The notes: a model not told the origin generated them from the sequence alone. 44,114 nt of DNA from an uncultured Acidobacteriia bacterium (GCA_903882645.1 CAIRXZ010000028.1:1-44114); one strand, 5' to 3'. Shown: positions 34,301 to 41,328, counted from the stretch's first letter. Numbers and translations: made by a program.

Positions 34301-34327
34301 GCGCGGGTCAAGGTCAAGGGGCGGTAG
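31325..34327 (+). CDS. Twin beta-helix (pectate-lyase-3-like) protein with C-terminal propeller
   Basis: A 1000-residue protein; GGGAGAG lies 7 nt before the ATG. Signal peptide 1-20. Two Pectate_lyase_3-type right-handed beta-helix modules are seen, each starting with a G-D/A-G-x-T/S-D-D-T-A motif: HADGVSDDTAAIQQAID (44-60) and AKGDGTTDDTAVFKKAI (about 409-425). The first is split by a Gly-rich, Arg/Ala-containing linker (120-171). From about residue 734 (GGFYNVSGGAADASGDFYFVD) the protein resembles an SMP-30/NHL-type propeller. Inferred role: exported polysaccharide-binding or -cleaving protein; catalytic residues cannot be assigned by eye. It lies about 230 nt after the DUF1080 gene, so co-transcription is uncertain. 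Confidence 0.78.
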   Translation: MLKRSALFLGIVLAAVPAWTASYYTVRLDDPKAVYLTKESFPVHADGVSDDTAAIQQAIDKASGVVFVPEGRYRIASTITVGAGIRVIGYGANRPVIVLAENTPGYQDKNAEKYMVFFSGGRSGGPGGGGSGPGGRAAGGGFGAQAPAGGRGAQAGAPGGGRGGRMQDAGAGTFYSAMSNIDLEIKDGNPGAVGVRGTYAQHCFLAHMDFHIGSGIAGIHDTGNVAEDVHFYGGQYGIWTKTPSPSWQFTAVDATFEGQREAAIRDIEAGLTLIRPRFKNVPTAISMDDGHGDELWVKNARMEDISGPALIIGNEKNAKTEINLEDTVCQRVPVFALFRESGKKVAGPAAMYEVKSFSHGLSFADIGATPAMKDVFETAALSAMPAPVRSDLPALPPGDTWVNIRTLGAKGDGTTDDTAVFKKAIAERRAIYLPSGNYIVTDTLVLKPETVLIGLHPSATQIDLVDGTPAFQGVGGPKPLIEAPKGGTNIMIGIGLYTNGINPRAVAAKWMAGADSMMNDVRFLGGHGTNNIDGSRQNPYNNTHTADPDMNRRWDGQYPSLWVTDGGGGTFFDIWTPSTFAQAGMLVSDTATEGRVYQMSSEHHVRHEIQLRNVSNWRIYALQTEEERGEGGFALPLEIDGSSDITVANYHIYRVISMFQPFPEAIEISDSKNIRFRNIHCYSNSKVSFDDTIYDATHNADIRQREFAWLTVSGNPPAAHPAAASVALAPGAKVEKLAGGFYNVSGGAADASGDFYFVDAHWQRIYRWSAGTRRLSTVRDNPIDPINLAFDKAGNLMVTSYTGAGTVYAFKPGAPGDDITLLKPEKTAPRPGMMPVLPVSDWHVNKAALQQPQWQYVSPDGTTYLPAGQDFVGGAVSWGIKSSALLRGFGLAPATPGKPAYITDESDQTTWVGTVGPDGSMADLKIFAWQGGEGVAVDTQGNVFIAAGQIYVYNPSGRLIDMIEVPERPIQLAFGGKDGRTLFIAARTSLYAARVKVKGR

Positions 34328-34353
34328 GGTTCGGGCTCGGATGCCTTTGTGGG

Positions 34354-34391
34354 GCGGGCGCCCTCGCCCGCGCCGGACCCCCTGGTCCGGC
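34354..34391. repeat. Twin hairpin with identical CCCT loops
   Basis: GCGGGCG-CCCT-CGCCCGC (34354-34371, 7-bp stem) is followed without a gap by GCCGGACC-CCCT-GGTCCGGC (34372-34391, 8-bp stem). It lies 27 nt after the beta-helix gene and could act as its terminator, though no U-tract follows. The repeated design (two stems, same loop) resembles an intergenic REP-type unit. Confidence 0.6.
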
Positions 34392-34442
34392 CCCCGGGTG
34401 TGTGCGCGTTGCCCGCGTTGCCGTTCGCGCTGTAGGAATCCG

Positions 34443-34490
34443 ATGCAGTGGTTCGAAGACGAGGCTTTCTGGGAGACGTTCTGCCCGCAT
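34443..34490 (+). pseudogene. 5' fragment resembling a SAM methyltransferase gene
   Basis: From ATG 34443 the frame reads MQWFEDEAFWETFCP. From memory, this is like the start of a group of acidobacterial class I methyltransferases (M-x-W-F-E-D-E-x-F-W). After about 16 codons the similarity ends and the frame becomes antisense to the zinc-ribbon gene. No methyltransferase motif I follows. I call it a remnant with low confidence; it may be chance. Confidence 0.3.
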
Positions 34491-34505
34491 CGTTCCTGGC
34501 AGGGG

Positions 34506-34733
34506 CTATTCGGCCGTGCCGGCGGGCTTGGCGGCTTTGCGCTCCCGCGCGTAGAAACGCTTTCCGCAGGCCCGGCAGTGCTTCGGGACGCGCCGCAGGC
34601 CTCTCATCAACGCGTCGATGAACCCGCGCGGCATGGAGGGAGCCAAATCCTTCGACAGACACCCCGGGCAACGCGATTCCCCGGGTTTGACCTCGATCCG
34701 CTGTTTGACTACCAATCCGGCAGTGTAGCGCAT
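34506..34733 (-). CDS. Small zinc-ribbon protein
   Basis: A 75-residue protein from the Met at 34733 (a longer frame begins at 34763). Two Cys pairs are visible: CPGC, followed by CRAC in PKHCRACGKRFYARER, about 30 residues apart, which would bind one zinc. Between them is a hydrophobic/basic helix (RGFIDALMRGLRRVP). Similar small proteins are recalled from Acidobacteria; the function is unknown. The 3' end faces the beta-helix gene. It is divergent from the proline dehydrogenase gene, with about 75 nt between. Confidence 0.6.
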   Translation of the reverse strand: MRYTAGLVVKQRIEVKPGESRCPGCLSKDLAPSMPRGFIDALMRGLRRVPKHCRACGKRFYARERKAAKPAGTAE

Positions 34734-34807
34734 TTGAAACCAAAAGCGCGCCCGGCAGCCCAACCCACCTTGGAGTGGTGCGCTTTCGCGGGAGGTGTTA
34801 GTCTGGA

Positions 34808-35719
34808 TTGGTGCGCAGCCTGTTGCTGTTCCTTTCGCGGCGCCAGCGGTTGCGAAACTGGATGGAAACCTCTCCGGCGGCCCGGCGCCTGGCGGCGCGC
34901 TTCGTGGCCGGCGCGACCCTCGATGAGGCGTTCGCCGTCTCCCGGCGTCTGAACGCGGAGGGCATTACCGTCACGCTCGATCACCTGGGCGAAAGCGTGA
35001 CGTCGCTCGCTGAGGCCGCCGCGGCGCGCGACGTCTACCTGCGCACACTCCCGGCCATCGCGGAGACGGGGATCCAAGGCAACGTCTCGCTGAAGCTGAC
35101 GCAACTGGGGCTGGACTTTTCCTACGGCCAATGCCTGGCCAACGTGGAACAGCTCGCGGCCTGCGCCGCCCGGCTGAATACGTTCGTGCGAATCGATATG
35201 GAGTCCAGCGAGTATGCCGGCCGCACCCTCGGGCTGGCCGCCGGCCTGCATGCCAGGTACGGGTCGGTGGGCGTGGTGATCCAGGCCTGCCTCTACCGCT
35301 CCAGGCAGGACATTGAAGCGCTGTGCGAGAAACGCGTGCGCGTGCGGTTGTGCAAGGGGGCCTATCTCGAGCCGGCCAGCGTCGCGTTCCCGCGCAAATC
35401 GGACGTGGACCGCAACTACGTCGCATTGATGAAACTGCTGCTGGACAAAGGCCAGTACCCCGCCATCGCCACGCACGACGAGAAGATCATAGCGGAAGCC
35501 AAGGCGTACGTCGCCGGGCGCAATATCGCGCGCGACGCTTTTGAGTTTCAGATGCTGTACGGCATCCGGCGCGACCTGCAAGAGCAACTGGTTTCGGAAG
35601 GCTACCGCGTGCGGCTCTACGCTCCTTTCGGCCAAGCCTGGTATCCGTACTTCATGCGCCGCCTGGCCGAGCGGCCCGCGAATGTCCTTTTCATTCTGAG
35701 GAATCTGCTTCGGCGGTGA
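34808..35719 (+). CDS. Proline dehydrogenase
   Basis: A 303-residue mono-functional enzyme of the size of the short bacterial ProDH. The FAD-binding TIM-barrel family pattern is present: LDHLGES near the start of the barrel (57-63), GNVSLKLTQLGLD (about 90-102), LCKGAYLEP, and the C-terminal APFGQAWYPYFMRRLAE, whose Arg pair (about 284-285) binds the proline carboxylate. It converts proline to pyrroline-5-carboxylate, passing electrons to quinone at the membrane. The start is TTG at 34808 or GTG at 34811; GGAGG is at 34791-34795, a little far. No P5C dehydrogenase gene is nearby. It is convergent with the gene at 35807. Confidence 0.88.
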   Translation: MVRSLLLFLSRRQRLRNWMETSPAARRLAARFVAGATLDEAFAVSRRLNAEGITVTLDHLGESVTSLAEAAAARDVYLRTLPAIAETGIQGNVSLKLTQLGLDFSYGQCLANVEQLAACAARLNTFVRIDMESSEYAGRTLGLAAGLHARYGSVGVVIQACLYRSRQDIEALCEKRVRVRLCKGAYLEPASVAFPRKSDVDRNYVALMKLLLDKGQYPAIATHDEKIIAEAKAYVAGRNIARDAFEFQMLYGIRRDLQEQLVSEGYRVRLYAPFGQAWYPYFMRRLAERPANVLFILRNLLRR

Positions 35720-35734
35720 GGCTCCTCCGGATCA

Positions 35735-35790
35735 AATGGCCGCGGATGAACACCCAAGAAAGGTCTGTCCGCTTCTGTCGGCGGCTCAAC
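35735..35790. repeat. Degenerate copy of the GATGAACGC repeat family (copy D)
   Basis: GGCCGCGGATGAACACC starts at 35739 and an inverted TGTCGGCGGCTC head closes at about 35787. The inner parts have diverged, so it pairs poorly. It lies between convergent genes. Confidence 0.5.
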
Positions 35791-35806
35791 ATGGTTTCGT
35801 CCGGGC

Positions 35807-36859
35807 CTACGCCGGACTTGCCGCCCGGCTTCCCTCCAACGCCTCCACCAGCGCCAAGATGTTCTCTCTGGGCATCCCCGGACTTACTCCACCGCCCACC
35901 GACAGGATCAGGCCCCGCCCCCCGGTCCGCGCCAGAATGTCCTCCGCCGCCGCGCGCACCGCCGCGGGCGTCCCACGCACCCCGATCTCCAGCGGCGCTA
36001 CGTTCCCCATCAGGCACAGCCGCCCCCCGGTCTTCTCCCGCGCCTGCATCACGTCGATCTTGTGGCTCCAGTTCAGCACGTCGAACCCCACGCCCGCCAA
36101 CTCCCCCAGGAACGGCCGGACGTTCGCGTCGTTGTGGTAAGCCTTCACCCAGTCCGCCGGAAACGCCTCGCAGATCCTCTTCAAATAGGGATGCGCAAAC
36201 TCCCGGTAGGCCGCGCCCGACAGGAACCCCACGATGTCGTCCAACACCAGGATCCCTTCCACCGTCCCGCCCGCCGCCTCCGCCTGCGCGCTCAGCCAGT
36301 CGATCACCGTCCGGGTCGTCAACTCCAGAAGCTTGTGTACCGCCGCGGGGTTCTCCACCGTATCCAGAAGGAACTCCGAAACGCCCCGCAGAAACGCCGC
36401 CAGACACAGCGGGCCGCGCGCCGCCACCACCGGGATCGTGTACCCCGCGTCCAGGATCCGCTGCCGCTGTTTGCGGTACACGCGTAGCGCCAACGGCATC
36501 AATCCGTCGGTCAGCGGATTCACCCCCGCCATTCCTTCCACGTCTTCGATGCGCTTCAATACCGGCGACTGCGCGGGCGGCTGATCCCCCCAAAAGTGAA
36601 TCCGGCAGCCGAACGCCGACGGCTCGATGGCCATTCCATATTCGACCCACCAGGAGGGAAACGGGATGATCTCCGGGAACTCCCTTGCGATTCGCAGGTT
36701 GGCCTGGAACCACAGTTCCGGGTCCATGTAATAATCCAGGTGGCCGGCTCCGACATACCCGGGAATCCACGGGCTATCGACGATCAGCGCCAGCGGCGTA
36801 GCCGCGCCGGGAGCTTGTTTGGCCGCGGCTTTGAAACACTGCCACTGTTCGGGGCGCAT
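35807..36859 (-). CDS. Uroporphyrinogen-decarboxylase-family protein (methyltransferase-type)
   Basis: A 350-residue protein in the UroD/MtaA/CmuA superfamily. Landmarks include LVLDDIVGFLS (about 205), the metal-site-like YHNDANVRPFL, LNWSHKIDV, and the closing GGRGLILSVGGGVSPGMPRENI. In many relatives the last motif has a Cys (GCG) as zinc ligand; here it is GGG, so metal binding may differ. Known: superfamily members decarboxylate uroporphyrinogen III or move methyl groups between corrinoid and thiol. No other haem genes are nearby, so haem synthesis is less likely. Members of this subgroup are common in bacteria that use methylated compounds. Start from the only good Met, with no clear Shine-Dalgarno. 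Confidence 0.78.
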   Translation of the reverse strand: MRPEQWQCFKAAAKQAPGAATPLALIVDSPWIPGYVGAGHLDYYMDPELWFQANLRIAREFPEIIPFPSWWVEYGMAIEPSAFGCRIHFWGDQPPAQSPVLKRIEDVEGMAGVNPLTDGLMPLALRVYRKQRQRILDAGYTIPVVAARGPLCLAAFLRGVSEFLLDTVENPAAVHKLLELTTRTVIDWLSAQAEAAGGTVEGILVLDDIVGFLSGAAYREFAHPYLKRICEAFPADWVKAYHNDANVRPFLGELAGVGFDVLNWSHKIDVMQAREKTGGRLCLMGNVAPLEIGVRGTPAAVRAAAEDILARTGGRGLILSVGGGVSPGMPRENILALVEALEGSRAASPA

Positions 36860-36939
36860 GAAGTTACATTGTCTCAGACGCCGCCCCAGCCCGCGCCCTC
36901 TGTTAAGATCTTTGGTCCGCTGACGATTGGAGGATCTCC

Positions 36940-38064
36940 ATGCTCATCGTGGCCGCGATTCTGGCCATTTTCGTCTACGGTATGATCGCCGCCATGCTGG
37001 GGACGATCCTGCCGGACTTCTCGCAACGCTTCAACCTGACCCCGAAACAAAACGGGAATATCGCCCTGGTGCAGGCCCTCGGTTTGATTGCCGCCTCGAT
37101 CTTCGCCGGCCCCGTGATCGATTCTCAGGGGACCAAAGCCGGACTGCTGCTGGGGCTTGGCCTGGCGGCATTGGCATTGCTGCTGCTTCCGAGATCCTCC
37201 GGTTACGGCTTCATCGCGCTCTGTCTGCTGCTGCTCGGCCTGGGCGGCGGATGCATCGTGACCGGCGCTTTCGCGCTCGCGGGTAGCATGGGCGGGAATA
37301 CTGCCCGGACCTTCAACCTGGTGAACCTGTTCTTCGGCCTGGGCGGAATGGCCACGCCCTTCATCGCGGCCAACCTTTTCAAGAAGGATGCGGAGAAGTT
37401 GTGCTATTTCGCCGGCAGCGTGGCCGCGCTGACCTTCTGCTTCCACGTCGTCACCGCCATGCCGCCTGCCACGGTAGGGTACAAGCTGTCCCAGGCTGGA
37501 GACGTGGTTGCATCGCCGGTCTTCTGGCTGTTGGGCGCGATGCTGTTCCTCTACGTCTCGGCCGAAGTGGGAGTCTGGAACTGGATGGCCCGCCACCTGA
37601 TCGCCCAGGGGATCAGCGAGAGTAAGGCGCTCAACACCCTCGGTCTGGGATTCGCGCTCGGCATCACGCTCGGCCGCGTGGCTGTCGCGCCTGTGTTGAC
37701 TTCCGTGGCGCCGAAATTCGTCACTTTGGGCGCGGCCGCCCTGATGGTGATCACGCTGCTGGTGGCGCTGCGCACCAAGGACGCGGTGGTGGCCGGAATC
37801 GCGGTCTTCTGCGCCGGCCTGGCCATGGCGCCGGTTTTCCCCACTGTGAATTCGATGGCCAGCGAGGCGTTTCCAAAGGTCCAGGCGACCGCCATGGGCC
37901 TGTGCCAGACCTTCGGATGGACCGGCTTGGCGGTCAGTTCGGGCATCATCGGCGCCATCGCCGGAGGAGATCCCAAGCGGCTCAAGAAGGCGCTGTTGAT
38001 CCTGCCGCTTTTCTCCGTGCTGATCGTGCTGGCCAACCTGGCGCTGCTGGGGATGATTAAGTAG
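36940..38064 (+). CDS. Major facilitator superfamily transporter
   Basis: A 374-residue protein made almost entirely of membrane helices (11-12), as in the FucP/sugar-type MFS group. GGAGGA lies 6 nt before the ATG. Helix 1 begins at residue 2 and there is no cleavable signal. The first intracellular loop FAGPVIDSQGTKAG resembles the MFS loop 2-3 signature. The second half begins near residue 195 after a soluble linker. The substrate cannot be read from the sequence; sugars or small organic acids are plausible. It is divergent from the UroD-family gene (80 nt) and may share its promoter region. Confidence 0.87.
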   Translation: MLIVAAILAIFVYGMIAAMLGTILPDFSQRFNLTPKQNGNIALVQALGLIAASIFAGPVIDSQGTKAGLLLGLGLAALALLLLPRSSGYGFIALCLLLLGLGGGCIVTGAFALAGSMGGNTARTFNLVNLFFGLGGMATPFIAANLFKKDAEKLCYFAGSVAALTFCFHVVTAMPPATVGYKLSQAGDVVASPVFWLLGAMLFLYVSAEVGVWNWMARHLIAQGISESKALNTLGLGFALGITLGRVAVAPVLTSVAPKFVTLGAAALMVITLLVALRTKDAVVAGIAVFCAGLAMAPVFPTVNSMASEAFPKVQATAMGLCQTFGWTGLAVSSGIIGAIAGGDPKRLKKALLILPLFSVLIVLANLALLGMIK

Positions 38065-38115
38065 CCAGCGAAGGCGCTTTCTCCCGGCGGGCGTGTGGCC
38101 GATAATGGTGGAGGC

Positions 38116-38439
38116 ATGAACCGCGACGAAGCGATTGCCGAGATCACGCGGCGACTGGTGGATTACTACCGGCCGGAGCGGATCTATCTGTTCGGCTCGG
38201 TGGCTCGGGGAGACGATGGGGCGGACAGCGATTTGGACTTTCTCGTCGTGGTTCCCGACGACGTTGCCGGAGAGAAGGTGCGTCCCGGCGCGGCGCGGAA
38301 AGCGGTGCGCGGGACGGGCTTCGCGAAGGACATCGTGACGTGGCGAAGCACGGACTTCAAAAGGCGGGCGGCGTGGGTGAAGTGCTCCTTGCCGGCTACC
38401 GTGGTGCGGGAGGGAAGGGTCCTTTATGAAGCCGGATGA
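38116..38439 (+). CDS. MNT-type minimal nucleotidyltransferase (antitoxin of a HEPN/MNT pair)
   Basis: A 107-residue protein. The start at 38116 is preceded by GGTGGAGG; an earlier Met at 38095 is less likely. The nucleotidyltransferase motif is complete: LFGSVARG (25-32), followed by DSDLDFLV (37-44) with the two metal-binding Asp. Known: MntA-type proteins AMPylate their HEPN RNase partner to silence it. The next gene overlaps by 14 nt and is a HEPN fragment with a stop codon, so this antitoxin now has no active partner next to it. Confidence 0.8.
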   Translation: MNRDEAIAEITRRLVDYYRPERIYLFGSVARGDDGADSDLDFLVVVPDDVAGEKVRPGAARKAVRGTGFAKDIVTWRSTDFKRRAAWVKCSLPATVVREGRVLYEAG

Positions 38440-38743
38440 GGCCAGGGTGGGGGAGGCGCGCGAGTGGCTGGCCAGAGCTTCCGAGGATCCCGCCTGAGCC
38501 CGGGTGCTGGCCGGCTCTGGCCATTGTGCGAACGCCCTGTTCCTCCGCCAACAGGCCGCCGAGAAAAGCCTGAAGGCTTTCCTGACCTATCATGATCGAC
38601 CGTTTCGGCGTACAGCGCTTCCGATCCGGACGAAGCAGCTTGAGCGGGCCCGCCGCGGTCACCCGCGCAGAAGCTCGACTCTGAGCGGCGGTGATTTGAA
38701 ACTCTCGGACTGGGTTTCGCTGCTGTCCGGCGAAGTTGGATGA
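38426..38743 (+). pseudogene. Broken HEPN-domain toxin gene
   Basis: The frame starts with MKPDEARVGEAREWLARA, a typical HEPN N-terminus, overlapping the MNT gene. An in-frame TGA at 38495-38497 interrupts it after 23 codons. Reading through, HEPN similarity continues (ANALFLRQQAAEKSLKAFL then TYHDRPFRRT), up to about 38610. After that the sequence does not resemble the family, and the catalytic R-x4-6-H motif expected further on is absent. Both a nonsense change and loss of the 3' half are present, so the toxin is very probably dead. Confidence 0.72.
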
Positions 38744-38880
38744 AATCCCGTTTTTCGTCCACTACGCCGGATCCCAAGCGATAACATATCCCAACAAGCC
38801 CCCCCCGACTGCCTCCAGCCGTCTTCTGGCATCGGCCCAACAAACCGGTCATAATATGATAGGGAGGCATTTGTGAGCGT

Positions 38881-39153
38881 ATGATCCATGAAGTGAAGGA
38901 CCTCTCGCCAGACCAGAAGCTGGCAGTCGAAAGCCTCCTTGGGCGGCCCGTGTCGGAGCAAGAGGCGGTGAGCGTGCAGGCGTTCCAGCCGCCCGCCATT
39001 TCCCGTCGGCGGCGCCAGGAGATCGCCGAGGCTCTTCGTCGTTACTTTGCCGAGGTGGACGCGAAACGCCAGCCCGTTCCCGCCGACGTGGCCGGCGGCA
39101 TTATCGACGAGGCTATGCGGGACAGCCGCCCTGGCTACCGCCCACGCCAGTGA
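38881..39153 (+). CDS. Antitoxin of a PIN-domain toxin pair
   Basis: A 90-residue protein; AGGGAGG is 13 nt before the ATG, slightly far. The N-terminal half includes LSPDQKLAVESLLGRPVSE, a helical segment; the C-terminal half has a charged helix (ISRRRRQEIAEALRRYFAEVD) and a tail of likely disorder. I do not recognise a named family, but size, order and the 4-nt overlap (GTGA) with a PIN gene fit a type II antitoxin. A TATGAT box at 38855 could be the -10, but the -35 is poor. Confidence 0.6.
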   Translation: MIHEVKDLSPDQKLAVESLLGRPVSEQEAVSVQAFQPPAISRRRRQEIAEALRRYFAEVDAKRQPVPADVAGGIIDEAMRDSRPGYRPRQ

Positions 39154-39584
39154 GGATCGTCCTCGACACCACTATTCTTGTCCGCGCGAATGAAAGTTCC
39201 CAAGGACTCGCCCGTCAGCTCTTGCTCGACATTGTCACCAGCCGGCACACTTTACTGCTCTGCAATGAGATGCTCCATGAGTTGGCGAGAGTCCTTCGAT
39301 ACCCCAGACTGCAAGCCCTTCATGGCTTGCCGGAGTCCCGAATCTACGACTACATCGGCTTCCTGCGCGAGGTTTCCCAACTGGTGACGCTGAATCCGGT
39401 GCTGAGCGTACCAATCCGGGATGTCAACGATATAGTTGTTGTCCAGACGGCGGTGATCGGTGAGGCGGATGTCATCAGCACCACCGACGCGGACTTCTAT
39501 GATCGACGCATCACCCGGTTCCTGGCGAACCTAGGGATCGCGGTTATGGACGACGTGACGTTGCTGCGGAAAATGCGGGTTTAG
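39150..39584 (+). CDS. PIN-domain ribonuclease toxin (VapC-like)
   Basis: A 144-residue protein starting with GTG that overlaps the antitoxin stop. The PIN-domain acids are visible: Asp6 in IVLDTTIL, Glu44 in LHELARVLR, Asp91/Asp94 in PIRDVNDIVV and Asp113/115 in STTDADF. Known: such proteins are Mg-dependent RNases that cleave tRNA or rRNA until bound by the antitoxin. It resembles the COG1569 group (a putative TA toxin of the PIN family) more than small VapC. All acids are intact, so it is likely functional. Confidence 0.85.
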   Translation: MRIVLDTTILVRANESSQGLARQLLLDIVTSRHTLLLCNEMLHELARVLRYPRLQALHGLPESRIYDYIGFLREVSQLVTLNPVLSVPIRDVNDIVVVQTAVIGEADVISTTDADFYDRRITRFLANLGIAVMDDVTLLRKMRV

Positions 39585-39596
39585 CGGCCTGGAACC

Positions 39597-40514
39597 TCAA
39601 TTCTCCGTCGGCTTGTCGCCCACCTTATCGACGACCAGCACCTTGACCGAACTCTTGCTGGATATCAGTTTCAGCCCAAGCTGGCTCTCCAAGGCGGCGA
39701 ATATGTCCGGAGCCGGATCGCTTACCCCATCCAGTGCGCTGGCCTGCCCGGACGATGACTCGGGGTTCGAAGTCAAATCGAACGCTGTGGCCGCACGCGC
39801 ACAGTCCAAGGTGAAGTCGTACGTCCCGGTCAGGCCCGTCTTATCCGCCGCCGGGTGGTCGATCTGGCTCCTTATGATCCGAAGCAGGTCCGCAACCGTC
39901 TGCATCCTGGCCGCGATATGCAACAACGGGTTCCCTCTCTGGCCGTAGAGGTTGATTCGCGGAAAGCCGGGCGGGAACACCGGCCAACCGTTCTTGTCGG
40001 TTGGCCACTGGTATCCGGGCGTTGGGTGTAACGAAGGATCCGGCGGCGCGTTAACTGGAGCCTTTTCGGCCTCCCGCAATTTGGAGCCACCCTTTGCTAC
40101 CACCAAATCGTAGCTCGGAAGCTCTCGTTGTTCCCAGTGGGCCACCAAGCCGAAGCGCTCCGCCAGCAGGCTACGAAGCATGGCGGTAAGTTGGTCCGCC
40201 TTTGCGCCAAGAGGGACCTTGGCCACGATGTCGTACTTGTCGCGATCCAGCGAAGGAGGGCCCAGAACAAGGTTGGAATCGTCGTACTGCAGATCGTAGG
40301 CCCTCGTGATCAGCATCCTCAACGGAAAACCTGAAGCGGTGAATTCGCCCGGGTTGCTCGTGCCGGGACCGCCCGTCATCCGGCCGGAGCGCGCCGGATC
40401 GGAAGAAGCGGTTGGCTTGATGGAAGCGACCTCGAAAGAAGGCGGAGCGGTAGTTTGCGCATAAGAGCAGATAACCGCCCACGCAAGCAGGCTTGCTATG
40501 GTTCGCAGTGTCAT
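39597..40514 (-). CDS. TIGR03435-family exported protein of unknown function
   Basis: A 305-residue protein with a signal peptide (1-20). The family opening FEVASIKP (27-34) is present, followed by a central part with LRMLITRAYDLQYDD and a C-terminal ESQLGLKLISSKSSVKVLVVDKV. Known: TIGR03435 is found in Acidobacteria and is highly multiplied in Candidatus Solibacter usitatus; its role is unknown. GGAGG about 7 nt before the ATG at 40514 fixes the start; a longer frame to 40619 lacks a signal peptide. It is a single gene facing away from the DUF2760 gene. Confidence 0.9.
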   Translation of the reverse strand: MTLRTIASLLAWAVICSYAQTTAPPSFEVASIKPTASSDPARSGRMTGGPGTSNPGEFTASGFPLRMLITRAYDLQYDDSNLVLGPPSLDRDKYDIVAKVPLGAKADQLTAMLRSLLAERFGLVAHWEQRELPSYDLVVAKGGSKLREAEKAPVNAPPDPSLHPTPGYQWPTDKNGWPVFPPGFPRINLYGQRGNPLLHIAARMQTVADLLRIIRSQIDHPAADKTGLTGTYDFTLDCARAATAFDLTSNPESSSGQASALDGVSDPAPDIFAALESQLGLKLISSKSSVKVLVVDKVGDKPTEN

Positions 40515-40745
40515 CGCTGACCTCCAAAGTCCCGTCAACTGAAGGCGTCTTGGACACCATAAGGTTACACGCAATATCACATGTTTGGACCTATTGCTCT
40601 TCTTTGTGCTTGGCGCCACGCAGGAACTCGCAGAGACCCACGCTGTACAAGAGCACGCCTATGGGGCTTGGGAACGAAAAGTGGTTAGCGGAGAAGTAGC
40701 CCGACTGGCGTCCCTGGTCCTCACCCGCGTTTTGCGACATCACCA

Positions 40746-40758
40746 GGGGTCTGACCCC
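40746..40758. repeat. GGGGTCTGACCCC palindrome
   Basis: Perfect 6-bp arms around one central base, about 36 nt before the DUF2760 start. Palindromes of this form recur as REP-like units near REP-associated transposase genes in other genomes; no such gene is here, so this would be a solitary unit. One copy only in this window. Confidence 0.4.
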
Positions 40759-40794
40759 CACTAGTAGTCTATCCTGGAGTCTGGAGCCACGCAC

Positions 40795-41325
40795 TTGAGC
40801 CGCATTTTCTCAGCATTCCGCTGCTTCTTCAACATCTTGTTCGGCGGTCGGCTTTCCGATGCCGCGCTCGCCGATCTCGGGCTTGCAAGACGCACTGCCG
40901 CCGCGCCGCCGAAGGCGCCTGCCGCGGCCCCGGCGCCCGTTTCGCGGGCTTCGGATGGCGCAGTGCAGATCCTCGCCATCCTTCAGCGCGACTCGCGTTT
41001 GATCGACTTCCTCATGGAGGACATCGGCTCCTATTCCGACGACCAGGTCGGCGCGGCCGTCAGGGAGCTGCACGGCCAGTGCCGCGAATCCCTGTCGCGC
41101 TGCGTCTCGCTCGAACCGGTGATCGACGGCGTGGAAGGAACCTTCGCCAAGGCGCCTTCCTCCGACCCGAGCGCGGTGCGGTTCATCGGCAACGTACCCG
41201 CCAAGCCGCCCTCCGGCGGTGTTCTGCGTCACAAAGGTTGGCGCGCGGTCAAGGTGGACCTGCCGGCGCTGCCGCCCAAGCAGGACGCGGCGATCGTCGC
41301 GCCGGCCGAGATCGAAATCGAGTAG
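40795..41325 (+). CDS. DUF2760 protein next to an Hsp70 homologue
   Basis: A 176-residue protein starting with TTG; GGAG lies about 8 nt upstream. The N-terminus (1-20) is hydrophobic/aromatic, followed by an Ala/Pro linker (34-50) and the DUF2760 core (about 55-150) with AVQILAILQRDSRLIDFL and RFIGNVPAKPPSGGVLRHKGW. No catalytic residues are known for the family. The next gene begins 3 nt later, so the two are surely cotranscribed. DUF2760 next to this Hsp70 type is a recurrent pairing as I recall it, suggesting a co-chaperone or adaptor. No other candidate partner gene is present. Confidence 0.78.
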   Translation: MSRIFSAFRCFFNILFGGRLSDAALADLGLARRTAAAPPKAPAAAPAPVSRASDGAVQILAILQRDSRLIDFLMEDIGSYSDDQVGAAVRELHGQCRESLSRCVSLEPVIDGVEGTFAKAPSSDPSAVRFIGNVPAKPPSGGVLRHKGWRAVKVDLPALPPKQDAAIVAPAEIEIE

Positions 41326-41328
41326 GCG

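Noticed and set aside
38495-38497. TGA in the HEPN frame as a selenocysteine codon
   Set aside because: HEPN proteins have no known selenocysteine, no SECIS-like hairpin is evident after it, and the domain is also truncated further on.
40591-40794. A 67-codon minus-strand frame upstream of the TIGR03435 gene
   Set aside because: No recognisable family or ribosome-binding site, and it lies in what should be the promoter region of the TIGR03435 gene.
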